Shown piece by piece: positions 8,867-18,717 of a stretch of 64,000 nt of DNA. Under the pieces are notes generated by a model that made no database searches, had not been told where the DNA came from, and worked only from the letters and a program-made list of their open reading frames with translations. Source of the DNA: Nonomuraea rhodomycinica (GTDB lineage: Bacteria > Actinomycetota > Actinomycetes > Streptosporangiales > Streptosporangiaceae); contig NZ_JABWGO010000004.1 in assembly GCF_013363995.1 (NCBI RefSeq), forward strand, positions 62,001 to 126,000, written 5' to 3'. Numbering within the stretch: position 1 is the first letter of the stretch; each line of letters begins with the position of its first letter. Made by a program: the position numbers and the translations under genes.

Positions 8867-9289
8867 GTGAACCGGTGGGGGAGCGCGCTGGTCTGCTTCG
8901 CGGGGCTGACGCGCCCGCAGCAGCTCGTCGCGGGGATGCGGCTGGAGGAGGTCTACACGGCCGCCGAACGCGTCCGGTCCGCGGCGGGCGTGAGCGTGCA
9001 GCACTGGGCGGGCCGGCTGGCGGGCAAGCGCGCGGTCCTGCGCCTGCTCGGGGTGCCGCCCACGGCCGAACGCCTCGGCCAGGTGGAGGTGCTGCCCCGG
9101 CCCACCGCGTCGTGCCGCGCGACGGCCGCCTGCCACGACGGCCACCCGCCCGCGGTACGGCTGGCCCCGCCGCTGGCCGAGCTGGTACGGCCGGGCGGCC
9201 GCGTCCGCGTCTCCATCAGCCACGCGAGCGGACGCGCGCTGGCCGTGGCCGTCTGCTCCGCCCGCCTGCCCGAGGACGAGGAGACCTGA
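8867..9289 (+). CDS. AcpS-like protein lacking metal ligands
   Basis: A 140-residue protein resembling the holo-ACP synthase fold. HWAGRLAGKRAVLRLLG matches the AcpS helix LAxRFAAKEA, and RVRVSISHASGRALAVAV matches its C-terminal SISH segment. The usual N-terminal GxDxV is absent and KEA reads KRA, so both metal-binding acidic residues of AcpS are missing. A second AcpS-like protein at 10966-11493 has those residues but lacks SISH. I infer that the two may form one mixed enzyme that modifies the discrete ACP, or that this one is inactive. It starts with GTG after a 28-base gap, and the next gene follows 1 base after the stop. Confidence 0.68.
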   Translation: MNRWGSALVCFAGLTRPQQLVAGMRLEEVYTAAERVRSAAGVSVQHWAGRLAGKRAVLRLLGVPPTAERLGQVEVLPRPTASCRATAACHDGHPPAVRLAPPLAELVRPGGRVRVSISHASGRALAVAVCSARLPEDEET

Positions 9290-9290
9290 C

Positions 9291-10145
9291 ATGCCCATGG
9301 ACGTTCGGAAGGCGGCCGAGGCGCTGCTCGACGCGTGGCGGGCCGGGGACCCGGAGGCCGTGGCCGCGTCGGTGGACACCTTCGAGGACCCCGACTCCGG
9401 CGGGCCGCTGGCCGGCGCGGCGCTGGCCGAGCACGCCGCCCGTACGGCGGCCCGCTTCCGCAACGCGCGCTTCACGGTGGAGCGCGTGACCGGCGACGCC
9501 GACGCCGCCGCCGTCTCCTGGACCCTGGTGGCCGACCACCGCGAGTCCTACCTCGGCATGCCCGCCACCGGCGGCACCGCCACCGTGCACGGCACCGACC
9601 TGGTCACCCGCGACGCGCACGGCGTCCACGTGCGCCGGAGCTTCGACCGGCTGGCGCTGGCCGAGGCGCTCGGGTACACGGCCCGGTTCGTGCCCGGCGC
9701 GGACGAGGCCCGGGAGTTCGGCGTCAGCGCCCGCGCCGCGACCGGCCGCACCGGCCGGCCGGGGGCGCTCGTGCTGACCTGGCTGGAGATCCGCGACGAC
9801 GCGGAGGCCGCCGACGTGGACCTGCTCAGCGTGGAGATCGTCAAGTCGCTGCGGTCCTCGAAGGGGTTCCTGGGCGTGACCACGTTCGACGTCGGCGCCC
9901 GCAAGTTCACGTTGAGCGCCTTCGACCGGCCCGAGTCGCTGCGGGCGGTCCACGCCCGGCCGCACCAGCGGGCCATGCGCCGCTTCTTCAAGGGCGGGCT
10001 GTGCACCCGGGTGCACACCAGCGTCTGGTACCCCGCCACGATCCGCGACTACGCCCGCTGCCCCGCCTGCGGGACGGTCGTGGCGGCGGGCAAGGACGCG
10101 GCCTGCGCGTGCGGGTGGACGCCGGAGGACGCGTCCACGTTGTGA
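9291..10145 (+). CDS. SnoaL-like domain fused to ABM-like and zinc-ribbon-like parts
   Basis: A 284-residue protein in three parts. Residues 1-130 look like an NTF2/SnoaL-type alpha+beta barrel (AAEALLDAWRAGDPEAVAA and a later HGTDLVTRD strand). Residues about 155-250 resemble an antibiotic-biosynthesis-monooxygenase or DUF3291-like ferredoxin fold (ALVLTWLEI, VGARKFTLSAFDRPE, THT-type VHTSVWYP end). The tail has CPACG then CACG, which looks like a small zinc site. SnoaL-like domains in PKS clusters act as cyclases or hydroxylases, but no catalytic residues are clear here. A second ATG at 9297 is possible. The domain calls are from pattern, not alignment. Confidence 0.6.
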   Translation: MPMDVRKAAEALLDAWRAGDPEAVAASVDTFEDPDSGGPLAGAALAEHAARTAARFRNARFTVERVTGDADAAAVSWTLVADHRESYLGMPATGGTATVHGTDLVTRDAHGVHVRRSFDRLALAEALGYTARFVPGADEAREFGVSARAATGRTGRPGALVLTWLEIRDDAEAADVDLLSVEIVKSLRSSKGFLGVTTFDVGARKFTLSAFDRPESLRAVHARPHQRAMRRFFKGGLCTRVHTSVWYPATIRDYARCPACGTVVAAGKDAACACGWTPEDASTL

Positions 10146-10177
10146 TCCCTCCTCGCGAGAACACGGGAGCCCGAAAG

Positions 10178-10969
10178 ATGATCGACTTCACCGCCGAGCA
10201 CGACCTCGGCGACAGGACCAGCGGACGGCCCGCTGTGGCGTTCATGTCCGCGTTGTTCGCCGGTGGGTGGATCTGGGAGCACCCGTACCGGCGTCTGGAG
10301 GCGGCCGGATGGCCGGTGCTCCGTACCCACGAGGCGATCTGCGCCCTGGACCGGCAGGTGGCCGGGTCGATCGAGCAGCTCGGCGACGCGCTGCTGCGCG
10401 CCTGCGACGCCGCCGGCGTGCAGGACGTCATCGTCTGCGCCAACTCCCTGGGCGGCCTGGTCGCCATCGACCTCGCCGGCCGCCACCCCGACCGGGTGCG
10501 CGGGATCGTGGTCAGCGGCGCGCCGGGCCTCACCGCCGACCCCGACGTCGGGCTGAGCTTCGACCGGCGGGGCAGCGTCCGGCCGTTCGGCGACGAGTTC
10601 GGTGAGCGGATGGTGGCCGCGCTGTTCCACAGCGGTCGCAGCTTCTTCTCGGACGAGCGGATGAGCGAGGTGGGCGAGATGCTGCGCCGGCCCGAGTCCA
10701 TGGTGAGCATGGCGCGCAGCATCAAGGCCACCCGCCGCTACGCGGTGCGGCCCGCCCTGGACAAGGTGCGCTGCCCGTCCCTGTACGTCTGGGGCCGGCA
10801 CGACCGGATGACCCCCGTGGACCCGTGGCTGGAGCTCCTGGCCGACTACCCGGACAACGAGGTGCTGGTCGTCGAGCAGAGCGGGCACATCCCGATGGTC
10901 GAGCGGGCCGAGGAGTACACCGGCGTCCTGGAGTCCTTCGTGACGCGCTGCGCGGGCGCCCTGGCATGA
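10178..10969 (+). CDS. Alpha/beta hydrolase (serine type)
   Basis: A 263-residue alpha/beta hydrolase with a serine nucleophile: S90 in CANSLGGLVA, D209 in GRHDRM and H237 in QSGHIPMVE. It differs from the Asp-nucleophile hydrolase at 7046-7915. In a PKS operon it could release the finished chain, edit the carrier, or act on a late intermediate; the sequence does not decide. ATG at 10178 follows a GGGAGCCCGAAAG stretch that can serve as ribosome site. The gene overlaps the next AcpS-like gene by 4 bases. Confidence 0.85.
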   Translation: MIDFTAEHDLGDRTSGRPAVAFMSALFAGGWIWEHPYRRLEAAGWPVLRTHEAICALDRQVAGSIEQLGDALLRACDAAGVQDVIVCANSLGGLVAIDLAGRHPDRVRGIVVSGAPGLTADPDVGLSFDRRGSVRPFGDEFGERMVAALFHSGRSFFSDERMSEVGEMLRRPESMVSMARSIKATRRYAVRPALDKVRCPSLYVWGRHDRMTPVDPWLELLADYPDNEVLVVEQSGHIPMVERAEEYTGVLESFVTRCAGALA

Positions 10970-11493
10970 CCGTCGTCGCCGCCGCGGCGGCTCTCCCTGC
11001 CACGCCGGAGCGCGCCGGCGAGCCCGCCGTCCTCCTCGGGGTGGACGTCGTCGAGGTGGCGCGGCTGGCGCGGGCCGTCGAGCGGGGCGGCGAGGCGTTC
11101 GCGCGGCACGTCACCACCGAGGCCGAGCGCGGGCTCACCTGCGAGGCGGCGGCGTTCTCCGTCAAGGAGTGCCTGATCAAGGCGGTCGGCGGCCGGGCGC
11201 CGGGGTTCGCCTGGCACGACTTCGAGGCGGTGACCGGGGCTCCGGCCGCGTGGGCGGGCCGCCTGCTGGACGAGGCCGCCGCCGAGCTGGCCGCCGCCAC
11301 CGGGGCGGCGCTGGACGGCAGCGCCGCGTACGCGCTCCACGGCGCCTCCCGCGACGCCGCCCTGCGCCGGCTGCGCCCGCCGCGGGACGCGGCCGTCGCC
11401 GGCGCCGCCCGATGGGGGAGCGGCGGCGGGCTGTTCGTGGCGCTGGCGATCGTGTACGTCGACAGGAAGGAAAGTGCCCGATGTCCCAGGTGA
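10966..11493 (+). CDS. AcpS-like protein with metal ligands but no SISH motif
   Basis: A 175-residue protein carrying the catalytic half of the holo-ACP synthase signature: LLGVDVVEVARL (GxDxVExxRL) near residues 24-35 and AFSVKECLIKAVGG (KExxxKAxGG) near residue 65, followed by WHDFEAV. The expected C-terminal SISH strand is replaced by ALHGASRD and a Gly/Ala-rich stretch, although the end GLFVALAIVYVDR looks like the final AcpS strand. It complements the losses in the protein at 8867-9289. It overlaps the previous hydrolase by 4 bases and the following gene by 13 bases. It may activate the ACPs of this cluster alone or with that partner. Confidence 0.7.
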   Translation: MTVVAAAAALPATPERAGEPAVLLGVDVVEVARLARAVERGGEAFARHVTTEAERGLTCEAAAFSVKECLIKAVGGRAPGFAWHDFEAVTGAPAAWAGRLLDEAAAELAAATGAALDGSAAYALHGASRDAALRRLRPPRDAAVAGAARWGSGGGLFVALAIVYVDRKESARCPR

Positions 11494-12514
11494 AGACGGT
11501 ACGACCGGGGGAGTCGATCCAGCGGGCGCTGGACGAGGCCGGTCCCGGAGCGAGCATCGTGCTGACGGAGGGCACGTACACCGAGAGCGTCTGGATCCGG
11601 CACGGCGGCGTGTCGCTGACCGGCGCCGGCCCCGGCCGGACCGTGCTGGCCCCCGGCGACGGCGCCCCGGCCGACGTGCCCCGGCTGCACGACGCCTCCG
11701 AGGACGTCGTCAGCGGCGTCACCGTGTACGGCGACGCCGTCGCGAACGTCACGATCGAGGCGCTGACCGTGACCGGCTTCACCGGCGCCGGGATCTACGC
11801 CCACTCCGTCGCCGGGGTGAGCGTGCGCGACGTGGAGGCCCGCGGCAACGCCGTGTGGGGCGTCTACCTGCGCGAGTCCAGCGGCTGCGAGGTGAGCGGC
11901 TGCCGCGCCTCGGGCAGCCAGTACGGCGGTGTCGCGCTCAGCTTCTGCCCCGACTCGGACGCCCTGGTCGCCGGCAACGAGACGTCCGCCAACGCCTTCG
12001 GGATCTTCGTCGACAACTCCTCGGGCGCCCGGGTGGTGCGCAACGCCTGCCACGGCAACGCGATCGGCATGCTCCTGCTCAACCAGGTGTACGAGGGCGA
12101 GCCCGCGGGCGGCGTCCGGGACTGCCTGGTGGCGGGCAACGACCTGCACGGCAACGGCCTGGCCGCCGGCGCCGAGCCCGACGGGCTGGGCGCGGCCGGG
12201 CCGCCCATCTCCGGCGTCGGCCTCGCGCTCATCGGCACGCACCGGGTCGCCGTCGTGGACAACCACATCCACGACAACCACCCGAGCGGCGAGTCGGTCA
12301 TGGGCGCGGGCTTCGTCATCGGCTCCTCCAAGGACTGGGGCGGCGACGACGCCCTGGACAACCACCTGCTGTGGAACCGGGTCACCGGCAACACCCCGCT
12401 GGACTTCCAGCTCGGCGCCGACCTGACCCGGCAGACCTGCGCCGGGAACGTGGCCGGCAAGGGCGACCCGGCCGAGCTGCTGGACCGCGACGACGCCTCC
12501 GGGGGGTGGCGCCG

Positions 12515-12518
<4 letters not shown>
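11481..12518 (+). CDS. Right-handed parallel beta-helix protein
   Basis: A 345-residue protein built of short repeated strands typical of NosD/pectate-lyase-like parallel beta-helices. After PGESIQRALDEAGPG (the usual N-terminal cap) come successive turns with N-x-A-x-G-I patterns such as GNAVWGVYLRESSG, SANAFGIFVDNSSG and GNAIGMLLLNQ. I see no secretion signal, which argues against an extracellular polysaccharide lyase and for a cytosolic role in the pathway. Such folds can serve as isomerases, epimerases or scaffolds; the function here is unknown. AAGGAAAG lies 6 bases before the ATG, inside the previous gene's end. It overlaps the transporter ATPase gene by 4 bases. Confidence 0.78.
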
Positions 12519-13492
<974 letters not shown>

Positions 13493-13494
13493 CC

Positions 13495-14673
13495 ATGTTG
13501 CGGGCCCTGTGGACGGTGAGCGCGCTGGAACTGCGCACCCGCCTGCGCGACGGCACGGCGATCGTCATCGCCGTGATCGTCCCGGTGACGCTGGCGACCC
13601 TGTTCGGCCTCGCCCTGGGCGGCGACGACCCGCCGCTGAAGGCGACGGTCGGCTTCGTGGACCTGGACGGCGGCGAGTTCCCGGCCAGCGTCCGGCGTGA
13701 GGTGATGGCCGCCAAGGAGCTGAAGGGCTCCGTGACGCTGCGCGACCTGCCGAGCAGGGAGCAGGCCGGCCGGGAGCTGGAGTCGGGCGCCATCGGCTCG
13801 GCGATCGTCTTCCCGGCCGGGTTCAGCGAGAGCGTCGGCGCCGGCAAGGGCGGCGACGTGGCGGTCCTGAAGACGCCCGAGTCGCCCCTCGCGGGCGTGG
13901 TGGCCAGCGCCATCGTGGACCGCATCTCCGCCGTGGTCGACGCCCGCACCCTGGCCGTACGGGCCGTGCTGCGCGCGGGCGTGCCCGGCGACCAGGTCAA
14001 GGAGCTGGTGGAGCGCAACGGCGCGGCCGGCCCGGCGATCGGCCTGGCCGACGACCCGCTGGCCGGCGGCAAGATCGACCTGTCGGTCTACTACGGCTCG
14101 GGCATGGCGGCGCTGTTCGCGTTCTTCGTGGTGGGCGCCTCGTTCCGGGGGCTGCTCACCGAACGCAAGCTCGGCACGCTCGACCGGATCCGCGCCGCCC
14201 CGGTCGCGGCCTGGGTGCCCGTCGCGGGCAAGGCCGCCGTCGGGTTCGCGCTGGCCGTCGCCGGGGCCCTGCTCAACTGGGGCGCCTCGGTGCTCATCTT
14301 CGGCTCCACCTGGGGCGACCCGGCGGCCGTGACCGTGGTGCTGGTCGCGCACGTGCTGGCCGCCGCCGCGATCACCATGCTGGTGACCAGCCGGGTCAGG
14401 ACCGACGCCCAGGCCGACGGCGCGATCATGATCGTGTCGTTCGTGGCGGCGTTCTTCGGCGGCAGCCTGGTGCCGGTCTACAACCTGCCCGGCCCGCTCC
14501 AGGCGGTCGCGCTGCTCACCCCGAACGGCTGGACGTCCAAGGCGCTGACCGAGCTGGCCGGCTCGGGAGCGGGGCTCGCGGCGGTGGCGCTGCCGGTGGG
14601 CGTGCTGTGCGCCATCGCGCTGACCGCGGGCGGCCTCGCCGTCCTCGGCTTCCGGAAGGGACTGCTGCTATGA
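13495..14673 (+). CDS. ABC-2 type permease, subunit 1
   Basis: A 392-residue membrane protein of the ABC-2 exporter family. One hydrophobic segment near residues 22-42 (AIVIAVIVPVTLATLFGLAL) is followed by a large extracytoplasmic domain of about 160 residues. Five more hydrophobic segments lie in the second half, starting at GMAALFAFFVVGASF. ERKLGTLDRIRAAPV is the cytosolic loop common to these permeases. It starts 2 bases after the ATPase gene and overlaps the second permease by 4 bases. Confidence 0.92.
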   Translation: MLRALWTVSALELRTRLRDGTAIVIAVIVPVTLATLFGLALGGDDPPLKATVGFVDLDGGEFPASVRREVMAAKELKGSVTLRDLPSREQAGRELESGAIGSAIVFPAGFSESVGAGKGGDVAVLKTPESPLAGVVASAIVDRISAVVDARTLAVRAVLRAGVPGDQVKELVERNGAAGPAIGLADDPLAGGKIDLSVYYGSGMAALFAFFVVGASFRGLLTERKLGTLDRIRAAPVAAWVPVAGKAAVGFALAVAGALLNWGASVLIFGSTWGDPAAVTVVLVAHVLAAAAITMLVTSRVRTDAQADGAIMIVSFVAAFFGGSLVPVYNLPGPLQAVALLTPNGWTSKALTELAGSGAGLAAVALPVGVLCAIALTAGGLAVLGFRKGLLL

Positions 14674-15833
14674 GGACCGCAAGGATGCGCCCGCGGCCCG
14701 TGCTCGCGCTCGTGGCCGCGAACCTGCGCCGCCACACCCGCGACCGCGTCGGCCTGTTCTTCATGGTCGTCATGCCGTTCGTCTCCATCGTCTTCGTCGG
14801 CATGGCGCTCGGCGGCGGCACGACCGGCTCCTCCCGGCTGCCGGTCGGCGTGGTCGCCGAGGGCTCCGGCCCCGTGACCACCGCCCTGCTGGCCGAGCTG
14901 CGCCGCCACCCCGACCTGGAGGTCACCACGATGACCTCGGCCGCCGAGCTGCGCTCGGGCGTGCGGGAGGGCTCGCTCGCGGCGGGCCTGGTCATCCCGT
15001 CCGGCTCGACCAGGCTCGACCTCGTCGTCACCGAGACCAACGGCAGCGGCATGGCCGCGCGCAGCGCCATCGACGTCGCCGTGAGCAAGGTCGCGGCCGT
15101 CGAGGAGGCCACGCGCGCCGCCCGCACCGCGGGCGCCACGCCCGAGCAGGCCGCCTCCTACGTACGGCAGGCGCAGGCCGAGTCCGGCCGCGTCGCCGTG
15201 AAGGACACCTCGACCGCGGCCGGCGACCCGCGCGGCTTCGCCTACACCGCCCCCGCGAACCTGCTGCTGTTCACCTTCATCAACTCCATGGCCGTGGCCG
15301 CCGCGCTGGTCGAGAGCCGCCGGCTCGGCATGCTCCAGCGCGCGCTGACCGCCCCCGTACGACACCGGTCGGTGCTGCTCGGCGAGGCGCTGAGCCGCCT
15401 GCTCGTCGCGCTCGCGCAGGCCGCGCTCATCATGGCGGTCAGCGCGCTCGCGTTCGGCGTCCACTGGGGCGACCCGCTCGGCGTCGCGGCCGTCGTCGGG
15501 ACGTTCGCGCTGGTCTCCACCGGGGCGGCGATCCTCGTCGGCACGCTGCTGCGCACCCCCGACCAGGCCCCGGCCATCGGGCCGCCGCTCGGCGTCGTGC
15601 TCGGCATGCTGGGCGGCTGCCTGTGGCCGCGCGAGTCGTCCGGCGACGTGCTCAACGCCGTCGGCCACCTCTTCCCGCACGCCTGGGGCATGGACGCGCT
15701 GCTGAAGCTGGCCGTGCCCGGCACGGGCATCGGCGCGGTGCTGCCGCAGCTCGGCGTGCTCGCCGCGATGGCCGCCCTGCTGCTGGGCGCCTCCCTGGTC
15801 CTGTTCGGCCGCCGCACCCGGGCGCTGGGGTGA
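14670..15833 (+). CDS. ABC-2 type permease, subunit 2
   Basis: A 387-residue ABC-2 permease with the same plan as its neighbour: an N-terminal membrane segment (FFMVVMPFVSIVFVGMALGG), a soluble domain, then about five membrane segments from NLLLFTFINSMAVAAAL onward. ESRRLGMLQRALTAPV corresponds to the ERKLGTLDRIRAAPV loop of subunit 1. Two different permeases with one ATPase imply a heteromeric exporter. The ATG overlaps the stop of subunit 1, and this excludes the longer upstream reading of the frame. Confidence 0.92.
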   Translation: MRTARMRPRPVLALVAANLRRHTRDRVGLFFMVVMPFVSIVFVGMALGGGTTGSSRLPVGVVAEGSGPVTTALLAELRRHPDLEVTTMTSAAELRSGVREGSLAAGLVIPSGSTRLDLVVTETNGSGMAARSAIDVAVSKVAAVEEATRAARTAGATPEQAASYVRQAQAESGRVAVKDTSTAAGDPRGFAYTAPANLLLFTFINSMAVAAALVESRRLGMLQRALTAPVRHRSVLLGEALSRLLVALAQAALIMAVSALAFGVHWGDPLGVAAVVGTFALVSTGAAILVGTLLRTPDQAPAIGPPLGVVLGMLGGCLWPRESSGDVLNAVGHLFPHAWGMDALLKLAVPGTGIGAVLPQLGVLAAMAALLLGASLVLFGRRTRALG

Positions 15834-15838
15834 GCGCC

Positions 15839-16795
15839 ATGCGGATCCTCGTCACCGGAGCCGCCGGGTTCGTCGGCTCGGCCTACGTCCGGAACCTGCT
15901 CGGCGGCGCCTACCCCGGCTGGGACGACGCCGAGGTGACCGTGCTGGACGCCCTCACCTACGCCGGCGACGTCGCCAACCTGGAGCCGGTGCTGCTCCAC
16001 CGGCGGCTGACGTTCGTCCGCGGCGACATCGCCGACCCCGGCCTGGTGGCGCGGCTCATGCCCGGCCACGACCTGGTCGTCAACTTCGCGGCCGAGAGCC
16101 ACGTGGACCGTTCGATCGCCGCCGCCGACCGGTTCGTGCGCACCAACGCGGCGGGCGTCGAGACGCTGCTGCGCGCCGCGCTCGACGCGGGCGTGGCCAC
16201 GTTCGTCCAGGTCTCCACCGACGAGGTGTACGGCTCGATCGACGCCGGCTCCTGGGCCGAGGACAGCCCGGTCCGGCCGAACTCCCCGTACGCCGCCTCC
16301 AAGGCCGCCGGCGACCTCATGGCCCTGTCCTACGCCCGCACCCACGGCATGGACGTGCGCGTCACCCGCTGCGGCAACACCTACGGACCCCGCCAGTACC
16401 CCGAGAAGCTCGTCCCGCTGTTCGTGACCAACCTGCTGGCCGGCCGGCCCGTCCCGCTGTACGGCGACGGAGGCAACACGCGCGAGTGGATCCACGTGGA
16501 CGACCACTGCCGCGGCGTCCACCAGGTCGTGGAGAAGGGCGTGGCCGGCGAGGTGTACCACATCGGCGGCGGCACCGAGCTGACCAACCGCGAGCTGACC
16601 GCGAAGCTGCTGCGCGCCTGCGGCGCCGGCCCCGAGCTGGTCCGGCGCGTCGCCGACCGGCCCGGGCACGACCGCCGCTACTCCCTGGACGACTCCAAGC
16701 TGCGCGGCCTCGGCTACCGCCCGCTGGTGCCCTTCGAGGAGGGGCTGGCCGAGACCGTCGCGTGGTACCGCACCAGACACGAGGGGGACACATGA
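15839..16795 (+). CDS. rmlB: dTDP-glucose 4,6-dehydratase (RmlB)
   Basis: A 318-residue NAD-dependent extended SDR that converts dTDP-glucose to dTDP-4-keto-6-deoxyglucose, the branch point for deoxysugars. TGAAGFVGS starts at residue 6, the catalytic triad residues are T127-D128-E129 in STDEVYG and Y151/K155 in YAASK, and NTYGPRQYPEKLVPLF is characteristic of RmlB. A GTG at 15830 overlapping the permease stop by 4 bases is an in-frame alternative start that adds three residues. It overlaps rmlA by 4 bases. No later deoxysugar genes or glycosyltransferase are visible in the window. Confidence 0.94.
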   Translation: MRILVTGAAGFVGSAYVRNLLGGAYPGWDDAEVTVLDALTYAGDVANLEPVLLHRRLTFVRGDIADPGLVARLMPGHDLVVNFAAESHVDRSIAAADRFVRTNAAGVETLLRAALDAGVATFVQVSTDEVYGSIDAGSWAEDSPVRPNSPYAASKAAGDLMALSYARTHGMDVRVTRCGNTYGPRQYPEKLVPLFVTNLLAGRPVPLYGDGGNTREWIHVDDHCRGVHQVVEKGVAGEVYHIGGGTELTNRELTAKLLRACGAGPELVRRVADRPGHDRRYSLDDSKLRGLGYRPLVPFEEGLAETVAWYRTRHEGDT

Positions 16796-17670
16796 AGGGC
16801 ATCCTGCTGGCCGGCGGCCGGGGCACGCGCCTGCTGCCCACGACGCTGGCGGTCTCCAAGCAGCTGCTGCCGGTCAACGACAAGCCGCTCGTCTACTTCC
16901 CGCTCTCGGTGCTGATGCTGGCCGAGATCCGCGACATCCTGGTCGTCTCCACGCCGGAGGACGTGCCGCAGATCCGCCGCCTGCTGGGCGACGGCTCCCG
17001 GCTCGGGCTGCGCATCACCTACACCGAGCAGCCGGAGCCGAACGGCATCGCCGAGGCGCTCGTGCTCGGCGCCGACCACATCGGCGACGACCCGGTGGCG
17101 CTCATCCTCGGCGACAACGTCTTCCACGGCTACTCCTTCCAGGAGATCCTGCGGCAGGAGTGCCGCGACATCGACGGTTGCGTCCTGTTCGGCTACCCGG
17201 TGCGCGACCCCGAGAGGTACGGCATCGCCGAGACCGACGAGCTCGGCCGGCTGGTGTCCATCGAGGAGAAGCCCGCGGCGCCCCGCTCCAACCGGGCGGT
17301 CGTCGGCTTCTACCTCTACGACAACGACGTCGTCGACATCGCCAAGAACCTCTCGCCGTCGGCGCGGGGCGAACTGGAGATCACCGACGTCAACCGCGCC
17401 TATCTGGAGCGGGGCAAGGCCAAACTGGTCGACCTCGGCCGCGGCTTCGCCTGGCTCGACGCGGGCACCCCCGAGTCCCTCCTCCAGGCCGGGCAGTACG
17501 TCCAGCTCCTGGAGCAGCGGCAGGGCGTGCGGATCGCGTGCCTGGAGGAGATCGCCCTCCGGATGGGCTACATCGACGCCGAGACCTGCCACCGGCTCGG
17601 CGTCGAACTGGAGAAGTCGGCCTACGGCCAGTACGTGATCTCCGTGGCGGAGCAGTTCGCCGCCCGGTGA
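16792..17670 (+). CDS. rmlA: Glucose-1-phosphate thymidylyltransferase (RmlA)
   Basis: A 292-residue nucleotidyltransferase making dTDP-glucose from glucose-1-phosphate and dTTP. LLAGGRGTRL at 5-14 is the nucleotide-binding signature, SKQLLPVNDKPLVYFPL follows, ALILGDNVFHG holds the metal-binding Asp, and GFAWLDAGTPESLL is a family marker. The length matches the bacterial RmlA short form. It feeds RmlB, whose gene it overlaps. A GAGGGGGA site precedes the ATG. Confidence 0.95.
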   Translation: MKGILLAGGRGTRLLPTTLAVSKQLLPVNDKPLVYFPLSVLMLAEIRDILVVSTPEDVPQIRRLLGDGSRLGLRITYTEQPEPNGIAEALVLGADHIGDDPVALILGDNVFHGYSFQEILRQECRDIDGCVLFGYPVRDPERYGIAETDELGRLVSIEEKPAAPRSNRAVVGFYLYDNDVVDIAKNLSPSARGELEITDVNRAYLERGKAKLVDLGRGFAWLDAGTPESLLQAGQYVQLLEQRQGVRIACLEEIALRMGYIDAETCHRLGVELEKSAYGQYVISVAEQFAAR

Positions 17671-17692
17671 CTCGTGAGCAAGGAGGCAAGTC

Positions 17693-18694
17693 ATGACCAT
17701 GACGGCACTGTTCCCCGGACGTTCGCCGGCCGGCGGAGACCATGTGACAGACGTGTACCGCTACGCCTCCCGCAAGGGCGCGATCGAGTCGGTCGAGGCG
17801 GCCGCCGAGGACCTCGGCCTGGCCGTGCGCGACGTGAGCGCGGCGGTGGAGCACCTGGTGGAGAGCCGGCTGCTGCGGGTGGACGACAGCGCCGGCCTGC
17901 GGTTCACGCCCGTGGACCCGGAGCTGGCCGCCGCCTCGCTGGTGTCGTCCGTCGAGCGGGAGATCTACCAGCGGCGCGAGCTGATCGACCAGATCAAGGA
18001 GCGGATCGGCACGTTCCAGCCCGACTACATCGCGGCGGAGGCGTCCACGGCCCCGCGCGCCGTGGACTACCTGGTGGGCTCCATGGAGGTGCGCGGCTTC
18101 CTGAAGACCGCCAGCGACGGCTGCCGCGACGAGGTGCTGGTGCTCCAGGCGGGCGGCGGCGTGACGGGCGACCTGTCCGAGACGTTCCTCGCCCTGCTGG
18201 CCAGGGGAGTGGTGGTGCGCATCATCTGCCAGCACCGCAACCGGGGCGACGTGTCCACCCGCATGCGGATGAAGCGGCTGACCGACGCCGGCGCGGTCGT
18301 CTACACGCTCAGCCACATCCCGCGCTCGGCGGTGGTGTTCGACCGCTCGCTGGTCGTCATGTTCGGCTCCGGCGGGGAGGAGGCGAACGTCGCGCGGGTC
18401 CGCGACTACGGCATCGCGCAGTTCTTCCTCGACCTGTTCAACCACCTGTGGGAGATGGCCACGCCCCTGGAGGGCATCGAGTTCGGCTACGCCGACGTGG
18501 CCGACGACCTCCAGCAGTCCATCGCCGCGCTGATGGCCAAGGGCTACACCGACGAGGTCGTGGCCAGGAAGCTCGGCATGTCGGTGCGGAGCTGCCGCCG
18601 GCACATCGCCACGCTGATGCGCGAGCTGGACGCGACCAGCAGGTTCCAGGCGGGGGTGGCGGCGGCCAGGAGCTTCCTGCGCAACGCCGGCTGA
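17693..18694 (+). CDS. LuxR-type HTH transcriptional regulator with TrmB-like N-terminus
   Basis: A 333-residue regulator. The N-terminal 90 residues resemble a TrmB/winged-helix module (VYRYASRKGAIESVEAAAEDL, then VEHLVESRLLRV). The middle part looks like the sensor domain often found in this family. Residues about 278-320 are a LuxR-type helix-turn-helix (AALMAKGYTDEVVARKLGMS, then RSCRRHIATLM). It is likely a pathway-specific regulator of the upstream operon or the divergent promoters downstream. AAGGAGG lies about 6 bases before the ATG at 17693; a second in-frame ATG lies at 17699. It converges with the cysteine desulfurase gene 23 bases away. Confidence 0.85.
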   Translation: MTMTALFPGRSPAGGDHVTDVYRYASRKGAIESVEAAAEDLGLAVRDVSAAVEHLVESRLLRVDDSAGLRFTPVDPELAAASLVSSVEREIYQRRELIDQIKERIGTFQPDYIAAEASTAPRAVDYLVGSMEVRGFLKTASDGCRDEVLVLQAGGGVTGDLSETFLALLARGVVVRIICQHRNRGDVSTRMRMKRLTDAGAVVYTLSHIPRSAVVFDRSLVVMFGSGGEEANVARVRDYGIAQFFLDLFNHLWEMATPLEGIEFGYADVADDLQQSIAALMAKGYTDEVVARKLGMSVRSCRRHIATLMRELDATSRFQAGVAAARSFLRNAG

Positions 18695-18717
18695 CCGCCA
18701 CCCCCGCCCCCGCGACG

